The notes: generated from the letters alone by a model not told the origin. Counted from the first letter of the stretch, positions 1 to 8,309 are shown. The stretch is 64,000 bases of DNA from Neglectibacter timonensis (GCF_900048895.1 NZ_LT160638.1:62001-126000), one strand, 5' to 3'. Made by a program: numbers and translations.

Positions 1-8
1 GCGGGAAA

Positions 9-920
9 ATGGGTAAAATAGCTTTCGTTTTCTCCGGCCAGGGCGCGCAATACGGCGGTATGGGAAAGTCCCTGTTTGAGGCGAGCGGCGCTGCCAGACA
101 GGTCTTTGAAACAGCGGACTCCATTCGTCCTGGCACCTCGTTGCAGTGCTTTGAGGGAACCACGGAGGAGCTTTCCATTACCAGAAATACGCAGCCCTGC
201 CTGTACTGCGTGGACCTTGCTGCTGCCAGGGCGCTGGAAGAGGCTGGGATTCATGCTGATTTTGCCGCAGGCTTTTCTCTGGGAGAGATTGCCGCGCTGA
301 CCTTTTCCGGCATCTTTACCGGGACAGAGGGATTTTCCTTTGTCTGTGCGCGTGCGGAAGCCATGCAGGAAGCTGCGGAACAGAATCCGGGCGCTATGGC
401 CGCCGTTCTGAAACTGCCGAACGGGCAGGTGGAGCAGCTGTGCGGTGAGTTTTCGCAGGTGTGGCCTGTGAACTATAACTGTCCCGGCCAGCTGGTTGTG
501 GCGGGAGAAAAAGAAGAGCTGGGGGCCTTCCGGCAGAGGGTGGCTGAAGCCGGAGGCAAAGCGGTCCCACTGGCTGTGAGCGGCGGCTTCCACTCCCCGT
601 TTATGGCGAGCGCCGCGGAGAAGCTTGAGAAGAAGCTGGAAAGCGTTTCTTTTGGAACCCCGAGGATTCCGGTATTCGCAAACTTTAACGCACAGCCCTA
701 TGGGGAGAATGCGGGCGAGCTGATCGTCCGGCAGGTGAAGAGCCCGGTACGCTGGCAGGAGACGGTGGAAGCCCTGGCAGCTCAGGGAGCAGATACTTTT
801 CTGGAATGCGGCGCGGGGAAAACCCTGTGCGGCCTGATCAAAAAGACTGTCAAGGGAGCGAGAGTTTTCCAGGTGGAAAATGCGGAAACCCTGCAGGCGG
901 CTGTGGAAGCGCTGCTGTAA
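9..920 (+). CDS. fabD: Malonyl-CoA:ACP transacylase
   Basis: Transfers the malonyl group from malonyl-CoA to acyl carrier protein, supplying the extender unit for type II fatty-acid synthesis in the cytoplasm. Seen: the N-terminal GQGAQ motif (residues 10-14), the nucleophile elbow GFSLGE with Ser90, and GGFHSPFM with the catalytic His195. The 303 residues are normal for the family. The ATG at 9 follows a short GGGAAA. It is the first gene in view of a fab/acc operon; fabH, acpP and fabK/fabI, which would be expected upstream, are outside the window. fabG follows after 56 nt. Confidence 0.97.
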   Translation: MGKIAFVFSGQGAQYGGMGKSLFEASGAARQVFETADSIRPGTSLQCFEGTTEELSITRNTQPCLYCVDLAAARALEEAGIHADFAAGFSLGEIAALTFSGIFTGTEGFSFVCARAEAMQEAAEQNPGAMAAVLKLPNGQVEQLCGEFSQVWPVNYNCPGQLVVAGEKEELGAFRQRVAEAGGKAVPLAVSGGFHSPFMASAAEKLEKKLESVSFGTPRIPVFANFNAQPYGENAGELIVRQVKSPVRWQETVEALAAQGADTFLECGAGKTLCGLIKKTVKGARVFQVENAETLQAAVEALL

Positions 921-976
921 GGAAATAACAGAAATTAGCCGCGGCCCCGGAAAACGGGGCGGACAGGAGGTTTATT

Positions 977-1714
977 ATGAAGCTGGAAGGAAGGCTGGCG
1001 CTGGTTACCGGCGCGTCTCAGGGCCTTGGAAAGTCCATTGCTCTGAAGCTGGCGGAAAACGGTGCGGATATCGCAGTGATCTATGTAGGGGACGAGGCGC
1101 CTGCGCTGGAAGTCTGCCGTGAGATCGAAGCCATGGGCCGCAGGGCAAAAGCCTATTTCTGCGACGTGCGGGATGAGAAGGCTGTGGAGGAAACGGTGAA
1201 GGCAGTGTCCAGGGATTTGGGCAAGGCGGACATCCTGGTGAATAACGCCGGTGTGACGCGGGACGGGCTGATGCTTACCATGAAGGATGAGGACTATGAT
1301 TTGGTGCTGGATATCAACCTGAAGGGCGCCTTCCATATGATCCGCGCCTGCTACCGCGATTTCATGAGGAAAAGATACGGGAAGATTATCAATATCAGCT
1401 CCATTGCGGGCTTGGTGGGAAATATCGGCCAGGTCAACTATGCTGCCTCCAAAGCGGGACTGATCGGCCTTTCCAAATCGGTGGCCAAGGAGTTGGGCAG
1501 CAGAGGAGTCTGCTGCAACTGTATCGCCCCCGGCTTTATCGAAACGGCGATGACCAAGGATATCAAGGAGGATAATCCCCTCCTGCAGCAGGTGCCCATG
1601 AAGAAGATGGGCAAACCCGAGGATGTGGCCAATGTAGCGCTGTTCCTGGCCTCTCCGGAGTCCGATTATATCACGGGAGAGACAATCCGGGTGGACGGCG
1701 GACTTGCAATCTGA
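977..1714 (+). CDS. fabG: 3-oxoacyl-[ACP] reductase
   Basis: NADPH-dependent reduction of 3-ketoacyl-ACP to 3-hydroxyacyl-ACP, the first reduction of the elongation cycle. This is a short-chain dehydrogenase: Rossmann motif TGASQGLG (residues 11-18), NNAG (89-92), and a catalytic Ser142/Tyr155/Lys159 set (YAASK). The C-terminus GETIRVDGGLAI is typical of FabG. Length is 245 residues. The start is fixed by AGGAGG at 966-971. A 159-nt spacer containing a copy of an interspersed repeat separates it from fabF. Confidence 0.97.
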   Translation: MKLEGRLALVTGASQGLGKSIALKLAENGADIAVIYVGDEAPALEVCREIEAMGRRAKAYFCDVRDEKAVEETVKAVSRDLGKADILVNNAGVTRDGLMLTMKDEDYDLVLDINLKGAFHMIRACYRDFMRKRYGKIINISSIAGLVGNIGQVNYAASKAGLIGLSKSVAKELGSRGVCCNCIAPGFIETAMTKDIKEDNPLLQQVPMKKMGKPEDVANVALFLASPESDYITGETIRVDGGLAI

Positions 1715-1799
1715 TTTTTAGAGGTTGGAGGCTGGACGTTGGATTTTAGATAAGAGCTTAAGGCTCTTGGTTAATAGAGAACGACTGACAGCTGGTAAA

Positions 1800-1863
1800 G
1801 ACGTCGGGAAATCGGTGTGCGGAAGCGCAGGATTGTCCCGCGGATGAAAAGTCTTTGGAAGGA
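1800..1863 (+). repeat. Interspersed intergenic repeat, copy A
   Basis: The segment ending in GATGAAAAGTCTTTGG matches, with few changes, segments at 3222-3284 and 3287-3369: a shared CGTCGGGA...GGTGT.CGGAAGCGC block, then CCCGCGGA, then AAAAGTCTTTGG. This copy lies between fabG and fabF and its 3' end abuts the ribosome binding site of fabF. Unlike copies B and C it lacks the terminal CCTTTCT/AGAAAGG palindrome. Confidence 0.75.
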
Positions 1864-1873
1864 TGGTTTCAAT

Positions 1874-3109
1874 TTGAATCGAGTAGTTATCACAGGGATG
1901 GGAGCTGTCACGCCGGTAGGAAATGACGTTTCTGCTTTCTGGGAAAGCCTGAAAACCGGAAAGTGCGGAATCGGCCCCATCACAAAATTTGATACCGCTG
2001 AATATAAAACAAAGGTTGCCGCAGAGATTAAGGATTTTGACCCGCTTCTGTACATGGAGAAGTCCGACGTGCGCAAATATGACTTGTTCTGCCAATATGC
2101 TTTGGCGGCGGCAACTCAAGCAGTGGAGGAGAGCGGTATTCGGGGCACTTTGCCTCCCGAACGGATCGGCACCTATTTTGGCTCCGGCATTGGGGGCATC
2201 AATACCTTTGCCCAAGAGGAACAGATTTTGCTGGAACGCGGTCCGCGCAGGGTCTCTCCGTTTTTTATTCCCGCGTTGATCATCAACATGGCGGCAGGGC
2301 TTATCGCCATCAAATATGATTTCCAGGGCGCGGCAATTCCCTCTGTTACCGCCTGCGCCACAGGCAATAATGCCATCGGAGAAGCTTACCGTGCCATTAA
2401 ACACGGCTACCTGGACGCGGTGCTGGCCGGGGGTTCGGAAGCCGCCATTCTGCCCATTGGCGTGGCAGGATTTTCCAATATGAAAGCGCTCTCCACCACA
2501 GAAGACCCGGCTGCCGCCTGCGTGCCCTTTGACGCAAGGAGAAACGGCTTTGTCATGGGCGAGGGAGCAGGGGCGCTGATGCTGGAGGAATATGAACATG
2601 CAAAGGCCCGCGGCGCCAAAATCTATGGGGAAATTTGCGGATATGGTGTCACCTGCGACGCCCACCACATCACGGCTCCCCATCCGGAGGCAGTCGGCGG
2701 GGCCAGAGCTTTGAAAATGGCCTATGATGAGGCAGGCGGATGCAAGGACGCCTCAAAACTCTATGTAAACGCCCATGGCACCAGCACTCCGCTGAATGAC
2801 GCCAGTGAGACGCTGGCCATCAAGAAGGGCCTGGGAGAAGAGACGGCCAGGAAGTGTATGGTGAGTTCCACGAAATCTATGACAGGGCATATGCTGGGCG
2901 CGGCCGGCGCTGTAGAAGCCATCGCCTGCATCCTGGCGGTGAAAGAGGGAATCGTTCCCCCCACCATCGGCTATCAGGAGCCGGATCCTGAATGCGATCT
3001 GGATTACGTGCCCAACGCGGCAAGAAAGGCCGAGGTGGAGCTGGCTCTTTCCGCTTCTCTGGGCTTCGGCGGCCATAACGCTTATCTGGCTTTCCGCAAT
3101 GCAGACTAA
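1874..3109 (+). CDS. fabF: 3-oxoacyl-[ACP] synthase II
   Basis: Condenses malonyl-ACP with acyl-ACP (KAS II), driving chain elongation. The catalytic triad is visible: Cys161 in VTACATGNN, His301 in NAHGTSTPLND and His339 in KSMTGHMLGAAG. I place the start at the TTG at 1874 because the protein then begins with the classical NRVVITGMG and has GGAAGGATGG just upstream. The in-frame ATGs further upstream (1817, 1844) lie inside the repeat element and would add about 19 unconserved residues. Length is 411 residues from the TTG. It is followed by a 362-nt repeat-filled spacer before accB. Confidence 0.95.
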   Translation: MNRVVITGMGAVTPVGNDVSAFWESLKTGKCGIGPITKFDTAEYKTKVAAEIKDFDPLLYMEKSDVRKYDLFCQYALAAATQAVEESGIRGTLPPERIGTYFGSGIGGINTFAQEEQILLERGPRRVSPFFIPALIINMAAGLIAIKYDFQGAAIPSVTACATGNNAIGEAYRAIKHGYLDAVLAGGSEAAILPIGVAGFSNMKALSTTEDPAAACVPFDARRNGFVMGEGAGALMLEEYEHAKARGAKIYGEICGYGVTCDAHHITAPHPEAVGGARALKMAYDEAGGCKDASKLYVNAHGTSTPLNDASETLAIKKGLGEETARKCMVSSTKSMTGHMLGAAGAVEAIACILAVKEGIVPPTIGYQEPDPECDLDYVPNAARKAEVELALSASLGFGGHNAYLAFRNAD

Positions 3110-3221
3110 AAGGCAGCGCCGGTGTGCCGCCGTTGGCGTTGCTTGCGGCGTACTGCCGCTGCGTTTTGCGTAACGATGGAGCTTGCATCACGCGAAATGG
3201 GGACAGCTTCCAGTCTATGTT

Positions 3222-3284
3222 GGACGGAAGCGTCGTGTTGCCCCGCGGAGTAAAAGTCTTTGGATTACCTTTCTTCAGAAAGGG
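3222..3284 (+). repeat. Interspersed intergenic repeat, copy B
   Basis: Nearly identical to copy C over about 60 nt: GGAAGCG.CGTGTTGCCC, then GCGGAGTAAAAGTCTTTGG, then TTACC. It ends in a perfect short palindrome CCTTTCT-TC-AGAAAGG (3268-3283). Confidence 0.85.
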
Positions 3285-3286
3285 AG

Positions 3287-3369
3287 TGGCGTCGGGAGGC
3301 AGGTGTCCGGAAGCGCCGTGTTGCCCTGCGGAGTAAAAGTCTTTGGGTTACCTTTCTTTAGAAAGGTAA
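3287..3369 (+). repeat. Interspersed intergenic repeat, copy C
   Basis: Longest copy, with a GGCGTCGGGA-type 5' block shared with copy A, the GCGGAGTAAAAGTCTTTGG core shared with copy B, and a 10-bp perfect stem TTACCTTTCT/AGAAAGGTAA (3348-3369). It is arranged head to tail with copy B at a spacing of about 80 nt. Confidence 0.85.
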
Positions 3370-3400
3370 TGGCGCCGGGGAGCGGGCCAAAAGTTTGGAG

Positions 3401-3449
3401 AAGTCCGAAGTCGGAATAAAAGTCTTTGGTCACCTGTCTTACAGAAAGG
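3401..3449 (+). repeat. Interspersed intergenic repeat, partial copy D
   Basis: Degenerate copy: AGTCCGAAGTCGGAATAAAA is followed by GTCTTTGGTCACCTGTCTT and ACAGAAAGG. It lies about 20 nt upstream of accB, so its 3' end approaches the accB ribosome binding site. Confidence 0.65.
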
Positions 3450-3471
3450 CGACCAGAAAGGTTGAACAGAG

Positions 3472-3921
3472 ATGGATGTAAAAGCGATTGAAAGCCTTGC
3501 GCGGATCATGAAGGAAAACGAGCTCAGCCTGCTGGAGCTTTCAGAGGAGGGTGTTTCCCTGAAGCTGGAGCGGAACCAGGGCGTCTGCTACCCTGTGCCG
3601 GCCACGCCGGAGGCTCCTGTCTCCGTTGTGTCACAGTTCACCTCCGCCCCTGCGACTGTGTCTGCATCCGCAGAGGAACTGGAGGGCACTCTGGTGCTTT
3701 CCCCTACGGTTGGAGTGTTCTACGCCGCGGCCTCTCCCGACAGCAAGCCCTTTGTGGAGATTGGGGATCGGGTCAAAAAGGGCGATGTACTCTGTGTGAT
3801 CGAGGCCATGAAGCTCATGAATGAAATTCCTGCTGAAACGGATGGCGTCATTGTAGAAATTTGCGTGGGGAACGGCCAGGTAGTGGAGTATAACCAGCCC
3901 CTGTTCCGCATTAAAAGCTGA
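3472..3921 (+). CDS. accB: Biotin carboxyl carrier protein of acetyl-CoA carboxylase
   Basis: Carries biotin between the carboxylase (AccC) and carboxyltransferase (AccAD) half-reactions of malonyl-CoA synthesis. The C-terminal biotinyl domain (about residues 72-149) has the EAMKLMNE motif with biotinylated Lys114. Upstream is a Pro/Ala/Val-rich flexible linker (about 41-70). The N-terminal part (1-38) resembles the usual BCCP helical region. Length is 149 residues. The start at 3472 follows GAACAGAG, a weak ribosome binding site. Only two bases separate its stop from the next gene, so the two are probably translationally coupled. Confidence 0.96.
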   Translation: MDVKAIESLARIMKENELSLLELSEEGVSLKLERNQGVCYPVPATPEAPVSVVSQFTSAPATVSASAEELEGTLVLSPTVGVFYAAASPDSKPFVEIGDRVKKGDVLCVIEAMKLMNEIPAETDGVIVEICVGNGQVVEYNQPLFRIKS

Positions 3922-3923
3922 GG

Positions 3924-4535
3924 ATGCGGGAGATCAATCCGAACCTTCTGGCCTACCTTCAGCAGGAAATTCTGCCGCAGTACGAAGCCGTTGACGGCGC
4001 CCACGGGCCGGAACATATCAGGCGGATCATCTCCAACAGTCTGGAACTGGCGCAGCAGCTGGATGTGGATATCAATATGGTGTATACCATTGCGGCCTGC
4101 CACGATCTGGGAATCCGGTACGGCAGGGAGAACCATGAACGCACTTCCGCCGAGCTTTTGATGGAGGATCAGAAACTGGAACAGTGGTTTACTCCGGAGC
4201 AGCGCGAAATCATGAAGCAGGCGGTGGAAGATCACCGTGCGTCCAGATCAGAAGCGCCCCGCAGCCTGTACGGACGCATCGTCAGCGAGGCGGACCGGGA
4301 TATCGACCCGGAAGAGATTGTCAAACGCTGTGTGGAATACGGAAAAGCGCACGCGCCCGAGCTCACACGCCAGGAGCAGCTGAACAGAGCGGAGGAGCAT
4401 ATCCGGCAGAAGTACGGTGAAGACGGATATTTGCACCTTTGGCTTCCCTGCAGCAGGAATGAACAGGGCCTTTCCACCCTGCGGGAGTGGCTGCGGACGG
4501 GAATCCTGAAACAAAAAGCAGAAAAATACCTGTGA
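3924..4535 (+). CDS. HD-domain phosphohydrolase embedded in the fab/acc operon
   Basis: A 203-residue soluble protein with the metal-binding HD-superfamily pattern: His31 (GPEHIRR), His60-Asp61 (ACHDLG), further His71 and His104, and Asp124 (SEADRD). Such proteins are metal-dependent phosphohydrolases acting on nucleotides or other phosphate esters; the substrate cannot be told from the sequence. It begins 2 nt after accB and lies between accB and fabZ on the same strand, so it is almost certainly co-transcribed with lipid-synthesis genes. I know of no standard role for an HD protein in this operon. A housekeeping hydrolase with no link to lipids remains possible. Confidence 0.85.
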   Translation: MREINPNLLAYLQQEILPQYEAVDGAHGPEHIRRIISNSLELAQQLDVDINMVYTIAACHDLGIRYGRENHERTSAELLMEDQKLEQWFTPEQREIMKQAVEDHRASRSEAPRSLYGRIVSEADRDIDPEEIVKRCVEYGKAHAPELTRQEQLNRAEEHIRQKYGEDGYLHLWLPCSRNEQGLSTLREWLRTGILKQKAEKYL

Positions 4536-4578
4536 TGCATACAGCCAGGCGGATTGGAAGAAAAGGAGAGAGAAGCGG

Positions 4579-4998
4579 ATGAACCGAGAAGAGATCAAAA
4601 AGATACTTCCCCATCGGGAACCCATGCTGCTGGTGGACGAAGTAGAGCTGGTGGACGGGAAATCTCATGGAAAATGCCATATCAGGGGGGACGAGTACTT
4701 TCTGCAGGGCCATTTCCCGGGGAATCCCGTGGTGCCGGGGGTCATCCAGTGCGAGATGCTGGCCCAGTCCGCCTGCGTGCTGTTAGCGCAGGGCGCGTCG
4801 GAAGGGGCAACTCCCTTGTTTACCAGCCTGGATAAGGTGAAGTTCCGGGGGCAGGTTAAACCGGGGGATACGCTGGAAACAGAATGTGAAATTACCCGGC
4901 AGCGGGGCAGTTTTTACTTTGCCAAGGGCACCGGGAGGGTGAACGGAAAAGTGTGCATCAGCGCGGAGTTTTCCTTTGCGTTGGTCAGAGCCGAATGA
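4579..4998 (+). CDS. fabZ: 3-hydroxyacyl-[ACP] dehydratase
   Basis: Dehydrates 3-hydroxyacyl-ACP to trans-2-enoyl-ACP. It has a single hot-dog domain with the signature GHFPGNPVVPGV: His45 and Glu59 are the catalytic pair. The N-terminal LPHREPMLLVD is a hallmark of FabZ. Length is 139 residues, normal. A GAGAGAAG ribosome binding site lies just upstream. It is followed closely by accC. Confidence 0.96.
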   Translation: MNREEIKKILPHREPMLLVDEVELVDGKSHGKCHIRGDEYFLQGHFPGNPVVPGVIQCEMLAQSACVLLAQGASEGATPLFTSLDKVKFRGQVKPGDTLETECEITRQRGSFYFAKGTGRVNGKVCISAEFSFALVRAE

Positions 4999-5046
4999 GG
5001 CGTCCCGGACAGGCGCCGGGAACACTTCCGGAAAGGATGAAATGAA

Positions 5047-6369
5047 TTGTTCACAAAATTACTGATTGCAAACCGGGGAGAAATTGCGGTGCGCATCATT
5101 CGGGCCTGCAAGGAGATGGGCATCTATACGGTGGCGGTCTATTCCGAGGCGGACCGGGAATCCCTGCATGTAGCGCTGGCGGATCAGGCCATCTGTATCG
5201 GCGGCCCCCGTGCGGAGGAAAGTTATCTCGACGGCGGGCGCATCGTCGCCGCAGCTTTGGCAACCCGGGCCCAGGCCATCCACCCGGGCTATGGATTCCT
5301 TTCGGAAAATGCGGAATTTGCCGCGCTTTGTCAAAAGCATGGAATCGTGTTTATCGGTCCTTCAGCTGAAATTATTGCTAAAATGGGAGATAAGGATACG
5401 GCCCGCCGCCTGATGAAGGAGAACGGCGTGCCCACCACGCCCGGCACCGATATTCTGAAGGATGCGAAGGAAGCATTGGAGGCCGCCGGGAAGATCGGTT
5501 ATCCGGTATTTCTCAAGGCGAGCGCAGGCGGCGGAGGCAAGGGAATCCGCCTGGTGGAGCGTCCCGAGGAGATGGAACGGGCTTTTCAGACTGCGTCAAA
5601 CGAGGCGGAAAAAGCCTTTGGCGACGGCAGAATGTACATGGAAAAATATCTGAACCCGGTCAAACATATTGAGGTACAGCTGCTGGCGGATGAAAAGGGC
5701 AATACGGTATGCCTGGGCGAGCGGGAATGCTCTATTCAGAGAAACAACCAGAAGTTGATTGAGGAATCCCCATCCCCCGCGGTATCGGAGGAGGCCAGAA
5801 AGAAACTGATGGAAACGGCAGCCAGGGCGGCCAGGGCTGCGGGCTACGTGAATGCAGGCACCGTGGAATTTCTCATGGACCGGGATGGGAATTTTTATTT
5901 TATGGAAATGAATACCCGTCTTCAGGTGGAACACCCTGTCTCCGAGCTGGTCACAGGCGTGGACATCGTCAAGTGGCAGATTCGCATAGCCGCCGGGGTA
6001 GAGCTGGATTTCACCCAGGAGGACATCCAGGTTCGCGGGGCTGCCATTGAATGCCGCATCAACGCGCTGGGAGCGGGAAAAGTGGACTTTTTCCATATTC
6101 CTGGAGGCCCCTGGGTGAGGTTTGACACATTTCTCTACCAGGGATACGACATCCCTCCCTATTATGACTCCATGCTGGGAAAGATGATCGTTTACTCCTC
6201 CACACGGGAAGAAGCCATCCGCAAGATGCAGTCCGCCCTGTGCGAACTGGTTGTAGGCGGAGCCAGAAACAACATTGAGGACCAGATCGAGATCATTCGG
6301 GATGAGCGTTTTAAAAAGGGCGATTACTACACGAATTTCATTGCCTCCCTCGGAAAGAACGGGGCTTAA
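5047..6369 (+). CDS. accC: Acetyl-CoA carboxylase, biotin carboxylase subunit
   Basis: ATP- and bicarbonate-dependent carboxylation of biotin on AccB. Seen: N-terminal KLLIANRGEIAVRI, the ATP-grasp glycine loop KASAGGGGKGIR (about 157-168), GERECSIQRNNQKLIEE and the EMNTRLQVEHPV active-site stretch. Length is 440 residues (usual about 445-450). The start is TTG at 5047, preceded by GGAAAGGATG at 5030-5039, and gives the conserved N-terminus FTKLLIANRGE. Confidence 0.97.
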   Translation: MFTKLLIANRGEIAVRIIRACKEMGIYTVAVYSEADRESLHVALADQAICIGGPRAEESYLDGGRIVAAALATRAQAIHPGYGFLSENAEFAALCQKHGIVFIGPSAEIIAKMGDKDTARRLMKENGVPTTPGTDILKDAKEALEAAGKIGYPVFLKASAGGGGKGIRLVERPEEMERAFQTASNEAEKAFGDGRMYMEKYLNPVKHIEVQLLADEKGNTVCLGERECSIQRNNQKLIEESPSPAVSEEARKKLMETAARAARAAGYVNAGTVEFLMDRDGNFYFMEMNTRLQVEHPVSELVTGVDIVKWQIRIAAGVELDFTQEDIQVRGAAIECRINALGAGKVDFFHIPGGPWVRFDTFLYQGYDIPPYYDSMLGKMIVYSSTREEAIRKMQSALCELVVGGARNNIEDQIEIIRDERFKKGDYYTNFIASLGKNGA

Positions 6370-6447
6370 GCAGTGACGCGGTATGGGGTGTCCTGTTTTG
6401 CGGCAGTTACAGAGGAAAGAATCCTTGCGGAGAAGGGATGACAGAGC

Positions 6448-7305
6448 ATGAATTTGATGGGACTGTTCCGCTCGCCTCAGAACGAGCTGGAAAAAGGCGG
6501 AATAAAACCGGGCAGTGAGGAGACGGGCATCAACAATACCTGTCCTCACTGCGGGGCGCTGCTGCCGATCAGCGAGCAGTGGGAAAACCTGAACGTCTGT
6601 ACTTCCTGTGGGTATCATTTCCGCATTGGCCCCAGGGAGAGAGTAGCCTATCTGGCTGATGAAGGTACTTTTGAGGAGCTGGACGCGGAGCTCATAAGCA
6701 GGGATCTGCTGGATTTTCCCGGCTATGACCAGAAACTGCGCAACGCGAAGCTCGCCTCCCGGGAAAAGGAGGGCGTTGTCTGCGGCACGGCGGAGATCTG
6801 CTCCGAAAAATGCGCGCTGTTTCTCATGGATCCCAATTTCATGATGGGCAGTATGGGCACTGTAGTGGGGGAAAAAATTACCCGTCTGTTTGAATTCGCC
6901 ACGGAACGCGCTCTGCCCGTAGTAGGTTTCACTGTTTCGGGCGGGGCAAGGATGCAGGAAGGGATTCTTTCCCTGATGCAGATGGCCAAGACCAGCGGCG
7001 CACTGCGCAGGCACAGCGACGCAGGGAATTTTTACCTCACCGTGCTCACCGATCCCACTACGGGAGGCGTGACGGCCAGCTTTGCCATGGACGGCGACGT
7101 CATCATGGCGGAACCGGGCGCTACGATCGGTTTCGCGGGGGCCAGGGTAATTGAGCAGACGATCCGCAAAAAGCTGCCCCAGGGCTTCCAGAAAGCGGAA
7201 TTCCTGCTGGAGCACGGCTTTGTGGATTTGATTGTGCCCAGACCGGAGCAGAAAAAAACCATCGCCAGGCTTTTGCGGCTGCACAGAAGGGGGGCGTCCA
7301 TATGA
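6448..7305 (+). CDS. accD: Acetyl-CoA carboxylase carboxyltransferase, beta subunit
   Basis: With AccA, transfers CO2 from carboxybiotin to acetyl-CoA. The N-terminal Cys4 zinc ribbon is present (Cys32-x2-Cys35, Cys51-x2-Cys54), followed by a crotonase-like carboxyltransferase domain with FTVSGGARMQEG and EPGATIGFAGARVIEQT. Length is 285 residues. Its TGA overlaps the accA ATG by 4 nt, so the two subunits are translationally coupled. Confidence 0.97.
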   Translation: MNLMGLFRSPQNELEKGGIKPGSEETGINNTCPHCGALLPISEQWENLNVCTSCGYHFRIGPRERVAYLADEGTFEELDAELISRDLLDFPGYDQKLRNAKLASREKEGVVCGTAEICSEKCALFLMDPNFMMGSMGTVVGEKITRLFEFATERALPVVGFTVSGGARMQEGILSLMQMAKTSGALRRHSDAGNFYLTVLTDPTTGGVTASFAMDGDVIMAEPGATIGFAGARVIEQTIRKKLPQGFQKAEFLLEHGFVDLIVPRPEQKKTIARLLRLHRRGASI

Positions 7306-8066
7306 GTGCGTATGACAAAGTGCTTCTGGCCCGTGCGAAGGGACGGGCTACGGGACTCACTTATGTGGAGGCCATTTTTGACGATTTTATAGAGCTTCAC
7401 GGGGATCGGCGGTTTTCCGACGACCCCGCCATTGTGGGAGGCATTGCGTGCCTGAACGGAGAGCCTGTCACAGTCATCGCCATGGAAAAGGGCGGGGACA
7501 TGAAGGATAAGGTTCGGCGTAATTTTGGTTCTCCCAATCCGGAGGGGTACCGGAAGGCCCTGCGGCTGATGAAGCAGGCGGAGAAATTCCACCGCCCTGT
7601 GGTGTGCTTTGTGGATACCTCCGGCGCGTTTTGCGGCCTGGGTGCGGAAGAGCGCGGCCAGGGCCAGGCCATTGCGGAAAACCTTGTGGAGATGATGGAT
7701 TTGCAGACCCCGGTAATCTCCATTCTCATCGGCGAAGGCGGAAGCGGCGGCGCGCTGGCGCTGGCGGTGGCGGACCAGGTGTGGATTCTGGAAAACGCAG
7801 TGTACTCCGTGATCTCTCCGGAGGGCTGCGCAAGTATCCTCTGGAAGGACGCCAAGAAAGTAAAGGAAGCGGCGGAATGTCTCAAGCTGACCGCCCAGGA
7901 CATGGAGAAGCTGGGCGTGGTGGAACGGGTAATTCCGGAGGAAAAGGATTTTGGCCTGATCTACGACCGAATAAAAACAGCCCTGCTGGAAACGCTCCCC
8001 GACCTGCAGACGCTGCCGGCAGATGAACTGCTGCAGAGACGGTACGAGCGGTTCCGGAAATTTTAA
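7302..8066 (+). CDS. accA: Acetyl-CoA carboxylase carboxyltransferase, alpha subunit
   Basis: Second carboxyltransferase subunit. Seen: FIELHGDRRFSDDPAIVGG, the glycine-rich GEGGSGGALALAVAD oxyanion-hole segment, and AVYSVISPEGCASILWKD, all family hallmarks. At 254 residues it is shorter than the roughly 320-residue proteobacterial form because the N-terminal helical extension is reduced, as usual in Firmicutes. It is the last gene of the operon, closed by a terminator at 8075. Confidence 0.97.
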   Translation: MSAYDKVLLARAKGRATGLTYVEAIFDDFIELHGDRRFSDDPAIVGGIACLNGEPVTVIAMEKGGDMKDKVRRNFGSPNPEGYRKALRLMKQAEKFHRPVVCFVDTSGAFCGLGAEERGQGQAIAENLVEMMDLQTPVISILIGEGGSGGALALAVADQVWILENAVYSVISPEGCASILWKDAKKVKEAAECLKLTAQDMEKLGVVERVIPEEKDFGLIYDRIKTALLETLPDLQTLPADELLQRRYERFRKF

Positions 8067-8074
8067 AGCGCAGC

Positions 8075-8118
8075 GGACGCACAGCAAACGGATTTGTTTT
8101 GCAGTGCGTCCTTTTTTT
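8075..8118 (+). terminator. Rho-independent terminator of the fab/acc operon
   Basis: Stem GGACGCAC/GTGCGTCC extends through GCAAA/TTTGC with one A:A mismatch and is followed directly by seven T. It begins 9 nt after the accA stop. Confidence 0.9.
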
Positions 8119-8171
8119 GTGTTAAGAGAGAAAAGGGCGGGTACACCCGGCACTTTTCGAAAGCCGGATTT

Positions 8172-8271
8172 TGTGATATGATAACCGCAGAAAGCTTACA
8201 GCGCGTGGGAAAAGCCGGGGTCTGGAAGAACCTGCGGTGCGCGACTCGCCCACCGCAGGTGTGATATGATA
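8172..8271 (+). promoter_or_regulatory. Two tandem extended -10 boxes with a hairpin, upstream of the rRNA methyltransferase gene
   Basis: The 12-mer TGTGATATGATA occurs twice (8172-8183 and 8260-8271). Each holds TGA-TATGAT, the form of an extended -10 promoter element; neither has a good -35 box. Between them a perfect 10-bp inverted repeat ACCTGCGGTG/CACCGCAGGT (8230-8239, 8251-8260) ends exactly where the second copy begins. Inferred promoters for the gene at 8310. Confidence 0.5.
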
Positions 8272-8309
8272 CCTTCAATACCAATAGGATGCCGGAGAAA
8301 GGAAGCCCC

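Larger units (their letters stand above)
3110..3471. other. 362-nt intergenic region made largely of repeats
   Basis: This spacer between fabF and accB has no credible gene. It contains three copies or part copies of the repeat also found before fabF, and short palindromes. The small open frames here are made of repeat sequence, differ between copies and have no good ribosome binding sites. No run of T follows the palindromes, so I do not see a clear terminator, and the operon probably reads through. Confidence 0.7.

Noticed and set aside
3124-3419. Small overlapping frames in the fabF-accB gap
   Set aside because: They consist of repeat copies (KVFGLPFFRK recurring) and lack ribosome binding sites; the repeat explains them.
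5596-7284. 562-codon minus-strand frame spanning accC and accD
   Set aside because: Crosses two conserved genes and their spacer in antisense; no domain.
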